Source of the DNA: Aegilops tauschii subsp. strangulata
Taxonomy: Eukaryota; Streptophyta; Magnoliopsida; Poales; Poaceae
Length of the DNA: 64,000 bases
Reading direction: 5' to 3'
Assembly: GCF_002575655.3 (NCBI RefSeq)
Contig: NC_053039.3
Coordinates: forward strand, 242,584,622-242,648,621
Shown: positions 56,301 to 64,000 of the stretch, in pieces
Numbering within the stretch: position 1 is the first letter of the stretch
How the letters are laid out: the number at the start of each line of letters is the position of its first letter
Position numbers and translations under genes: made by a program
The notes under the pieces: generated by a model
Told to the model about the DNA's origin: nothing
Databases searched by the model: none
Seen by the model: only the letters and a program-made list of their open reading frames with translations

Positions 56301-56988
56301 GGACGGGTTCACATGGACTTGTACGGCTACGGGTCAGTACTCTGCTCGCGCTATCTATGCCAGCTTATGCTCTGGACTGCCAAGATCGCCTATGAGCGCG
56401 TGTGTGTGGAGGAGCTGGGCCCCGCTTAAGTGCAAGATTTTCGCTTGGTTAGCGATGCAGTATAGGCTCTGGACTTCCGACCGCCGCGCAAGACACGGCC
56501 TGCAAGATGAGCCATCAGCTTGCTACACGTGTTTGCAAGATGAGGACAATGTAGATCACATTCTGTCGACATGCGGATATGCGCGTGAGGTTTGGTTCCT
56601 CATTTGGGACACGCTCCGCATCAACGTGCAGGACCGTCTACCTGATGATACGACCCTTGAATGGTGGTTGAGAGAGCGAAAACAATTCCACAAGGATGAC
56701 AAGCGAGAGTTTGACACGTTGCTCATTGCGGGCATGTGGGCTCTTTGGAAGCAACGTAATGCTAGGGTCTTTAACCGAGTCGATCAACAAAAGGATGCTA
56801 GGGAGCTTTCCACTATCATCCTTGGTGAGGTAGCCGAGTGGAGGCAAGCTGGTGGTGGTGTTGGTGGCCTACAACGATTTGTGAGGAATTGGCTTAGGCG
56901 TGCTAGGTGGTGTTGGTGTTGTGTATGTGTGGCCGTGTGTGCGCACTTGAGCCACACTTCTTGTAATTATGCTTTCTACCTTCTATAA
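53331..56988 (+). pseudogene. LINE ORF2: endonuclease, reverse transcriptase
   Basis: The first frame (53331-55790) has an exonuclease-endonuclease-phosphatase domain, seen as CWNVRGLNN, CLQETKL, LGDFNM and SDHAPLLL. The reverse transcriptase follows (PDGYIAAFYQKAW, FIKGRHLHDNFLL, LKLDISRAFDSLSWPFL, GLRQGDPISPMLFII, catalytic YADD in SIYADDVAMF). A frameshift near 55580 and a TAG at 55603 break it. The frame 55645-56988 supplies the thumb region and the C-terminal zinc-binding domain (CKIFAWLAM...CYTCLQDEDNVDHIL). It nicks target DNA and primes cDNA synthesis there. Confidence 0.92.
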
Positions 56989-57073
56989 AAATATGGTACA
57001 CCATTGGCGTACTCTCAAAAAAAATATTGGCCCTCAGATCTTTGACTTGGGGTTCCTTCTCATTTAGTTCAGC

Positions 57074-57516
57074 CTGCGACATGAACAAAAGGGAAGGTAT
57101 TATGATCATGATTATTTTTGAAGTCCCAAGCACAATACAAGTATTTTCCTTGGCACTTGGGGGCTAATGCCTAGTGCGCTTTTTCAAGACAAGTTTCTAT
57201 GATGACCCGGGCAAAATGATGTGATCCGGTTTATAAAGGCTACATACTTGGATTTTATTTTCAGCCATGGTGATAAGTCTCGGCTTATTCATGCTGATTA
57301 AACCGGCCCTTGGGGGCTACAGGTGCAAAGTTGATCACTGCTATTTGAATTCCCGGCTTAACTTGATAGTTTAAGTCGGTCCTTGGGGGCTACTGGTTTT
57401 GATCTTCATTTATTTATGACTATCTAAAAGTCTACAGTATATTCAACTCTATCATATTCTATAGACTTGGCGGCTAATAGAGGTATATTTATATGAAGAG
57501 GATTGTGCTGGATTAC
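57074..57516 (-). other. Intron 3 of the antisense gene in element C
   Basis: Its donor is GTAATC at 57516 and its acceptor GTCGCAG ends at 57074. It is non-coding and contains CTTGGGGGCT on the plus strand near 57156, 57309 and 57382, the same motif as in intron 3 of element D. Confidence 0.7.
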
Positions 57517-59643
57517 CTCAAAGCGTTCCTTCATAAGGTTGACCAGGTCGGCTTCAAAGTCACGGCTGGTGTGAAGGCGGTTTAAATAACCAGAGTGAAT
57601 CTCTTGAGCGCTAAATTGAGCATAGCCTTCCAAGTCCACTTTCATTGGCCCTTATCAACAGCAGAGAACTCCTCTTTGGCGCTGTGTTTGGATAGGGAAA
57701 TGGGGTTGCCTGGGGCTTGATAAGCCGTCCCAGTAATCATTCTATCCTTAGTTTCCTGAGCCGACTGAGCAGGACTGGGCGGTTTGTCTTTTTCTGGATC
57801 AACGTCCATAACATCTTGGGTAACGGGGTGGACCTCTGGAGGGGGGTCATCCACAACAGTTTCTGACACTTGGTGCAGAGTCTCGGATGCAGCATGTTTC
57901 TCCGGATTAACAATCTTGGGTTCTTTAGCCGGTTTGTCAACTCTCTGTTTCTTGTTGGGCTTTGCCATAGCGCTGAAGAGGAAGTATAAGACAGAGTTAA
58001 TATGACAATTAAGTCCATGATTCAAAATGGATAGATTTAACATTCTCACCCAGGCACAGTTTTGAAGGCCGGATTTGAGTCCCAGTTGAGTCGCCGGAGG
58101 AGGAATGAGATGTTCCCTAATAATTTGAATCAGACAGGTTAAGTGGTTGTCGAAAAAGACCCGCCTTGGGATAAGCTAAGTCAGAAATATTTGAAACCTC
58201 CGGTCGACGCTTGCGAGGCGCTGGGGTGTTTGGTAAGCTGGAGGAAAGAATTCCGCCGCCACTATTCTGGGTCGTGCGACGAGCTTCATGTTGCTGCTTC
58301 TTCAAAAGAAAGTTGGGATCCAAATAAGCTAAAGGATGAGAAAACCTTACTTGCTGGCTTGCTTGACGAACTTTCTATCTTGGCAAAGGTTCAGAGTCGG
58401 AGGAAAGGATAGTTACCTCTTCAGCACTGGCTTGGCTTCCGGCCGCATCATCCTGATAGCAATCATTATCAATAAGATGTACAAAAAATGAGCCAAGGGA
58501 GTCAAGTGTTACCTCTGACTCATCATTATCATCCAAGTCGAATAACTCGGAAGGATTGGACTTCTTCTTGGCAAGCTTTTTAGTAGCCTTGGTCTTGGTC
58601 CGAGGTTTCTTGGCCGGCTTATCCTGCAGCTTCTTAGTCCAAGAGGTGAATCGGCCTGCAAAAATTAAATGGGTATGAAAAGGCAATATAAGTGAAGGTA
58701 TGATTCAATTGTGAAATTGGTTAAAAGCTTACAGCTGGCGGTTTGTTAAGAACGCAGAAAGGATTCAATCCAACTTTACTGTAGTCTTCCAAGCTCATAT
58801 TTAACAGAGATTTGGTCATGTTATTGATGTCTTCGTCAGTCAATTCAATCTGACAGCGGTGTTGAGGATCTTTTAACTCGCCGGTGTATTCATACATTAA
58901 GCCGGGACGACGACTTAAAGGCAAGACTCTCCAGGCGACCCAACATCGAACCGGATCAATTCCAGTCAAGCCGTTGGCCATCAAGGCCCGGATCTTTGAA
59001 AAGACTAGCATATACTTCTTCCGATTCTGCTGTACTGATGCGGTCTGGGAGAGGATGCCTGTTGCTAGGCCAGCTGGCGCGATAACCCGGCAGAGGATTT
59101 TCCCCTTCTGGAGAAGTGTCTTTGCAATAAAACCAGGTTTGGTTCCAGTCTTTGGGATGGCTGGGCAGAGTGGCGGCTGGGAAAGTGGCATTTTTCCGTC
59201 GCTGAATAGAAATGCCGCCTAACTCCAGGCTGGGTCCATCTGTGAATTCGTTCTGCCGGTTTAAATAATAAAATTCCCTGAATAGTTCGACAGTGGGCTC
59301 CTGTTGAAGGTACACCTCGCAGAATACTTGGAAGTTGCAGATGTTTGGAACAGAATTTGGTCCGTTGTCTTGTGGACGGAGCTTGAAAAAATGCAGCACA
59401 TCACGGAAGAATTTTGAGCCGGGGGGGGGGGGGGGCGAAGCCCCGGAGCATATGATCAATGAAGACAATTACTTCACTATCCTTGGGCTCAGGAGGAGTT
59501 TCAATGCGTGGGACTCTCCAATGCATGCCATCTTTTTTGGCCAGGACACCTGTTTGAACATACTCGTTCAAATCTTCTTCGGTGACATGGGAAACGACCC
59601 AGTTGCATGCAGTGACAGTCTTGCCCATGTTGAGGGTGAAGGC

Positions 59644-60345
59644 CTAAAAGAAAGGAATATTATCAATTTAAGATTATGCTGTTAAACCGGATCATTGATT
59701 CAAAAGTGAAGTGTTATAAGCAGTCATCATGTTAAGTCGGAAGATGAGTACTGAAGTACGCAGATATTCATTTGGCAGCTTAAAAGAGGATTAATGGTAC
59801 CTACCGGGTTAAGGATTATCTTGTTAAGCCGACCAGCGTTTAAAAGTCAAAAACATTGTGCAGAACCAAATTATGAGGATGAATAAGCAAGCATGGTTAA
59901 ACCGGAGTATATTGTCGGGTTATGCAAGTTATGAAGCATATGATGGCGGCTTAAATGGGGCCTAATGTTATATGGTGGACCACGGTTTATGGTATAAGCC
60001 GTCATGACAGTCATGGTACTTCAGATTTATTAGTGCAAATTTTGCTAAGTGATGGACAAACAGATTTCACAGACTGGAGCTGTAATTTTGGATCTGCGGC
60101 AATTCAAAAAATGTAGAAAATTTTAAACCTAAGGTGGCAGCAGCAGAAAAGTTCGTGTGCTCCGATGAGATCTTCGATGGAGAGAAGGTATTCTGATGAT
60201 AAAAATGAATGCTAAACTACTACCACACAAGTTTCATACCATGTTTAGATCAAAAAGCTATTTGAGCTAAAGGACAAAACAAAGAACACCGATGAACAAA
60301 ACAAACCCTAATGCAGATCTGAGGTAAAAGGAGATGAGTACTTAC
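59644..60345 (-). other. Leader intron of the antisense gene in element C
   Basis: The minus strand has donor GTAAGT at 60345-60340 and acceptor TTCTTTTAG ending at 59644, 15 bases before the ATG at 59628. It is AT-rich with no frame. It corresponds to the leader intron of D. Confidence 0.65.
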
Positions 60346-60524
60346 AGACGCTGATGGACAGTGGTGGTGCACCGGAGTTCTTTGGTCTAGTCAGGCTGGT
60401 GCAGTGGCCTGAGTTGGTGCAACGAACGGAGGTCGACGGCGGCCGAGCTCGGTCTGCAGAGGAGTTGGGAGGAGGAAGACAAAGACGAGGAGGCAAGGGC
60501 GGAAATGAAAAGGACCCTTGTCCC

Positions 60525-60532
60525 TATTTATA
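60525..60532 (-). promoter_or_regulatory. TATA box of the antisense gene in element C
   Basis: TATAAATA on the minus strand stands about 190 bases upstream of the leader-intron donor. It is identical in sequence and similar in placement to the box at 14013-14020 in element D. Confidence 0.65.
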
Positions 60533-60677
60533 AGGAGATGGATAACAGGCATGCACAGGAATCGAGGAGGCCAAAAAAGTGATTATGTGGCTGCACGGGT
60601 GCCTCGAATTTCGGAAACTCCATTATAGATAAAGATCTGTTGAGATGCTCTGAGCTTCGTGTGAGGTTAATGCAAGA

Positions 60678-60719
60678 TGACGTCATGGCGGGTTAACATG
60701 ATTCTGTGAGCTGACATCA
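60678..60719 (-). promoter_or_regulatory. Paired TGACGTCA-like sites of element C
   Basis: TGACGTCA at 60678-60685 and TGACATCA at 60712-60719 (TGATGTCA on the minus strand) are 34 bp apart, each next to GGCGGGTTA. The pair lies upstream of the antisense TATA box, as in element D. Confidence 0.55.
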
Positions 60720-60830
60720 TGGCGGGTTATAGCAAATTCATAAAAAATGATGACGCAAGATTCTGCTAAGTCAAGTATTGAAGATTGATGTGAACATGTT
60801 CAAATCAACCTGGGGCCTAATGTTGGGGAT

Positions 60831-61335
60831 ATAACTACTGGGTATAACCCGCCCAGAGGGGCCGGGTCATACCACTGGCGACTTATAAATGAAGATGGCG
60901 GGTCATGACAAGCCTATTGATGGCCCAAGACCTAGAGGTGGCTTGAGGCCCAAGAGAACGAACTGCCATATGTATAACTTGTATTGTAAGGCAAGCTTAG
61001 TTAGTCACCGAGCCGGACACGTTGTGTATGAGCCGGCCGGGACTCTGTAAGCCGCCGGGCATCAACCTGTGTATATAAAGGGGTGACCCGACGACGGGTT
61101 AAGGACAAGAAACAAGAGATCGAGGACTAGGTCAAGCGTATTCGCTCCCTGGTAATCGAAAACCAAGCAACACAATCCCAAACTGGAATAGGCCTTTACC
61201 TCCACCGCGAGGGGCTAGACCAGTATAAACACTCAGTGTCCTCTGTCCCGATTAACCCCTTTAAGCTAACCTAGTTGCGATGGATCCACGACTATGTCCT
61301 TTCGCTAGGACATCTGTTGTGTTAAATCCACGACA
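60831..61335 (+). repeat. Element C right (3') LTR
   Basis: The LTR is 505 bp, TGTTGGGGATATAAC...CCACGACA, with TATATAAAGG near 61072-61081. The 15 bases before it (AACCTGGGGCCTAA) match those before the 3' LTR of D and serve as the polypurine-tract region, although the tract is poor in purines. Confidence 0.92.
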
Positions 61336-61435
61336 CCCGCCATATTATATTTCCGCAGCCTTCCATTGTATTTAAGCGACTCGGTATGGCGAAAACCACT
61401 ATTTGCATTTGGGTGCCTTCCCGTTTATTTGGCAG

Positions 61436-62415
61436 GAAGCATTATCTTTGTCCGACTCAAATTTTACCGGCTTGAAAAAAGACTTTGAATCAGAAGAGGC
61501 CGCGCGATCCAAAGCTGAATCAAGCTTGGAATCTTCCTTGAAAGAACTTGAAAAAATCAAGGTGGATTTTGAATTAGAAAGATCCGCCTTTGAAACTTAA
61601 AAGGCTACTTTGCTGAAAAAAGCTCAAGACACCGAAGATCAGCTGAAGCCAGTGACTGAAGAGTTGACTGGCTTAAAATGCCTTATTTCTCAGATGACTG
61701 GAGCTATCTTTGGTAAGTAAAACTTTAAATCAATTGGAATGACCTGCCTGGCGACTTGAACTGTTTGAATGTAACTCGCCTGGCGACTCGTGTTTTGTAT
61801 GTATGGCAGGTGCCAGGAGTTCCAACCTTGGGGAAAATATGTAGATGAAGCTGAAAGCCGTCTATTCCTTGATGGAAAAAATTATATGCTATAAGTCTTC
61901 ACACTCTTGTGGTTGTATCAAATGGCAAAAAACCACCACATCTTATAAAAAGTGTGCTAGATCAGTTATCAATAATGCCCAACCAGATTGAAGAGCCGAA
62001 GATGTCAGTTGCTCGTGTAGGAGCTATATTTGCGCTAAGCCGGGCAAAAGCTTATCAAACAGAGTTGGACCCTCACTAGATGGCTAGCGGGTTTTTGGAG
62101 TATAAAGATGATGTGTCTGCATTCAGCGAAGCAGATTATGCCAAATGTATCAAGGAAATGCGGCCATTGGCGTGTCAACTTGCGCAAGAACTTGATCTGA
62201 AGAAGTACCAGCTGGTTTACGACATCAACAACACTCGAATCAAGCCGCCTGCCTTTGACATTGTACACCTGACTCTGCAAAGGCGTAAGCATATTTTCCC
62301 CCTGATATCGACCCTTCCTCTATCATCAACGATGAAGCAATCTTTGAGGCTTTAACAAGTGTCAGCTGGACCTCAGACAATCTTCAGATCGGAAACGATG
62401 AAGAGTTGGCTTAGG
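61436..62415 (+). pseudogene. Element E antisense gene, exons 4 and 5
   Basis: Exon 4 (61436-61712, 277 bases, the same length as in C) has acceptor TTTGGCAG, a coiled coil (LKKDFESEEAARSKAESSLE), an in-frame TAA, and donor GTAAGT. Exon 5 (61810-62415) starts with the same ARSSN-type sequence but has several frame breaks. Recognisable pieces include YAKCIKEMRPLACQLAQELD. Exons 1 to 3 are absent. Confidence 0.75.
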
Positions 62416-62598
62416 ATGACCCAGGGACCTCTACGACGGGACAACAACAAGATGTTAACCCGGAGATAAAGAATACAAATATGTATATCACATTATTTAT
62501 AAGTCGGCTTTTAAGCCTCGACAAAAGACCAGCTTTTGAAGCTCGAGTCTTGCCTCAAAGAAGCTTGGCATAATAGCCTTGTTTTATTCATACTTCCT

Positions 62599-62860
62599 GT
62601 AAGCCGGCTCTCACGTGACATAATCCGTCGTTTTAACCTTGACTAGTTTAGGGTCATAATAGATTGACTGTCAAGAGTACGGCAGGTCACATATTCGGAG
62701 AAGCAGCAAATGGACATGTGAGTTTATCCTCGCTTTCTGTAAGCTGGCTCTCACGTGACAGAAGCCGCCGTTTTAACCTTGACTGGTTTAGGGTAATAAA
62801 AGATTGACTATCAAGTGGACGGCGGGTCACCTTTTGGAGTAGCATCAAGCAGACAGGCAT
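62599..62860. repeat. 140-bp tandem duplication in the spacer of element E
   Basis: TGTAAGCYGGCTCTCACGTG starts units at 62599 and 62739, a 140-bp period; the units are similar over most of their length. The array lies between the antisense gene end and the pol end at 63088. The rest of 62416-63087 shows no gene. Confidence 0.8.
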
Positions 62861-63087
62861 GTTTAACCCCATATGGTGGCATTTATTTGCCGGTGAAGAG
62901 GGTAAGATAGCTAAACTTGGTGAGTTGGAAGCCACCAAGTGACCTTATGATCAACTAATAAGAGACTCATGCACAATATATGAGATGAAACGACATAGGC
63001 CCCGAGTTTCGGGGATGTCGGCTTTATTACATTGATCATAAAAGATATATACATTGATATGCATGCACAATGAGTGGAGCCAGTTGC

Positions 63088-64000
63088 TCAAGTATAATAA
63101 GGCCGAAGATGAGCAATATTCCAGGGCCTGTTGGTCTCCTCCTTAGAGGTACGTGACTTATTGTGCTCACATATGTCGATGAGATAATATGACCCGTTGT
63201 TGAGGTTTTTGCTGACCACAAAGGGTCCTTCTCATGGAGGTGATAGATTATGCATGCCCGTCTGATCTTGAATCAAATGGAGCACTAAGCTGCCTTCCTA
63301 GAACGTCCGGCTTCGAACTCTGTGGCTATGATAGTGACACATGTCTTGTTGGTAAATCGCCGATCGAGCTGCTGCGAGATCATGTTCTTTATCCAAGGCG
63401 TCCAAAGCGTTTTGACGCGCCGTCTTATTGTCTGCTTCAATGTAAGCCGCCACCCTGGGCGAGTCATGACGAATATCACTTGGGAGAACCGCCTCGGCAC
63501 CATAAACCATGAAGAAAGGCGTATAACCTGTTGATCTGTTGGGGGTGGTCCTGATGCTCCAAAGGATTGTAGGAAGCTCTTCAACCCGACAACCCGACGT
63601 TTGTTCCAAAGGAACTATGAGCCAGGGCTTGATCCCTCATAATTTCTCTTGGTTAGCATGCTCCGCATGACCATTGGACTGTGGATGAGCCACTAAGGAT
63701 ACATCAAGACGAATGTGTTCTCTTTGACAGAACTCCTTCATAGCACCTTTAGACAGATTTGTACCATTATTGGTGATGATACTATGAGGATAACCAAAGC
63801 GAAAAATAAGCTTTTTCACAAACTGAACTGCAGTCGATGGTTCACAATTGCTAACTAGCTCTGCTTCAATCCACTTGGTAAACTTAACAACTGCCATCGA
63901 AAGGTGGGTCTTCTTATCTTTAGACCTCTTGAACGGCCCGACCATATCAAGCCCCTAGACTGCAAATGGCCAAGTGATTGGGATCATCCGCAATTCCTGA
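63088..64000 (-). pseudogene. Element E integrase, runs off the window
   Basis: Fragments in shifted frames are 63945-63637 (MVGPFKRSKDKKTH, core QSNGHAEHANQE), 63609-63298 (CRVEELPTILWSI, PFFMVYGAEAVLPSD) and 63221-63088 (ending in RPYYT and TGA). The second core aspartate is changed: ITNNGTNLS where C and D have ITDNGTNLS. With the frame breaks this copy cannot make active integrase. Confidence 0.85.

Larger units (their letters stand above)
50354..57022 (+). mobile_element. L1-type LINE, near full length
   Basis: This insertion of about 6.67 kb ends in an A run (57017-57024) and is flanked by AATATTGGCCCT at 50342-50353 and 57023-57034. It encodes ORF1 with CCHC knuckles and ORF2 with endonuclease and reverse transcriptase, in the order of plant L1-type LINEs. 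The 5' end is GC-rich and may contain the internal promoter. It disrupts exon 4 of the antisense gene of element C. Confidence 0.95.
49366..59628 (-). pseudogene. Five-exon antisense accessory gene of element C, split by LINE
   Basis: Coding exons on the minus strand are 58733-59628, 58050-58655, 57517-57972, then exon 4 in two parts (57035-57073 and 50116-50353 with the LINE between), and 49366-50033. All introns are GT-AG. The exon lengths match element D closely. Exon 1 has the same domain (NICNFQVFCEVYLQQEP, GPSLELGGISIQRRK), with a frameshift at a run of 15 G at 59421-59435 and another near 59000. Exon 2 has a TAG where D has CAG. Exon 4 is a coiled coil and exon 5 ends in a long glutamate run. 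The product is unknown. Confidence 0.75.
29159..61335 (+). mobile_element. Element C: Tat-type Gypsy with three nested insertions
   Basis: The boundaries are LTRs at 29159-29672 and 60831-61335, oriented plus. Flanks are CCAGC and CCCGC, an imperfect five-base duplication at best. Gag, protease, reverse transcriptase, two RNase H domains and integrase run on the plus strand, and the five-exon antisense gene on the minus strand. Later insertions are the solo LTR 29727-31314, element B 36668-46943 and a LINE 50354-57022. Without these the element is about 13.6 kb, close to element D, which belongs to the same family in the opposite orientation. Confidence 0.88.
61336..64000 (-). mobile_element. 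Element E: older Tat-type Gypsy, right part
   Basis: It holds the last two exons of an antisense gene on the plus strand, a repeat-bearing spacer, and the 3' part of pol on the minus strand, running off the window. The order matches element D. The part upstream of exon 4 is missing. The left flank of C (28497-29158) is the likely other side of the same element. Confidence 0.75.

Overview
The window looks like intergenic DNA from a large Triticeae grass genome (wheat, Aegilops, rye or barley type). Copia LTRs of the BARE1/WIS/Angela group occur three times, and Athila-like and Tat-like Gypsy elements, a plant L1-type LINE and a Tourist-type MITE make up the rest. I see no host gene, tRNA, rRNA, CRISPR array or bacterial sequence. 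Nearly all coding sequence is retrotransposon-derived and most of it is broken. Family names beyond clade level come from memory and are tentative.

Layout, left to right. 1-387: end of an Athila-type LTR that runs in from the left. 388-3349: remnant of an Angela-type Copia element on the minus strand (3' LTR, degenerate gag, leader). 3350-12455: element A, an Athila-like Gypsy on the minus strand with gag and protease, no reverse transcriptase or integrase, and an ATHILA ORF1-like gene; its right LTR carries a MITE. 12456-13214 plus 26423-26856: a second Angela LTR, split by element D. 13215-26422: element D, a complete Tat-type Gypsy on the minus strand with 520-bp LTRs and target duplication AGTAG. 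26857-28496: a third Angela LTR. 28497-29158 plus 61336-64000: element E, an older Tat-type Gypsy on the minus strand. 29159-61335: element C, a Tat-type Gypsy on the plus strand. Element C contains three later insertions: a solo Athila LTR (29727-31314, duplication GGCAA), Athila-like element B (36668-46943, duplication TGTTT) and a LINE (50354-57022, duplication AATATTGGCCCT).

Relative ages follow from the nesting. E predates C; C predates B, the solo LTR and the LINE. The Angela element predates A, and its LTR predates D. A predates the MITE. The two LTRs of D differ at 8 of 520 positions, all transitions, while those of C differ at roughly 7 percent.

The most interesting structure is the accessory genes carried by these elements. 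Each Tat copy has, antisense to gag-pol, a five-exon gene with its own TATAAATA box, paired TGACGTCA-like sites and a leader intron. The gene and pol converge on a spacer holding a different tandem repeat in each copy. The Athila-like elements carry a post-pol gene preceded by a GGCGCGCC inverted repeat with a loop of about 10 nt. The same module sits just upstream of the TATA box in their LTRs, which suggests an internal, U3-like promoter.
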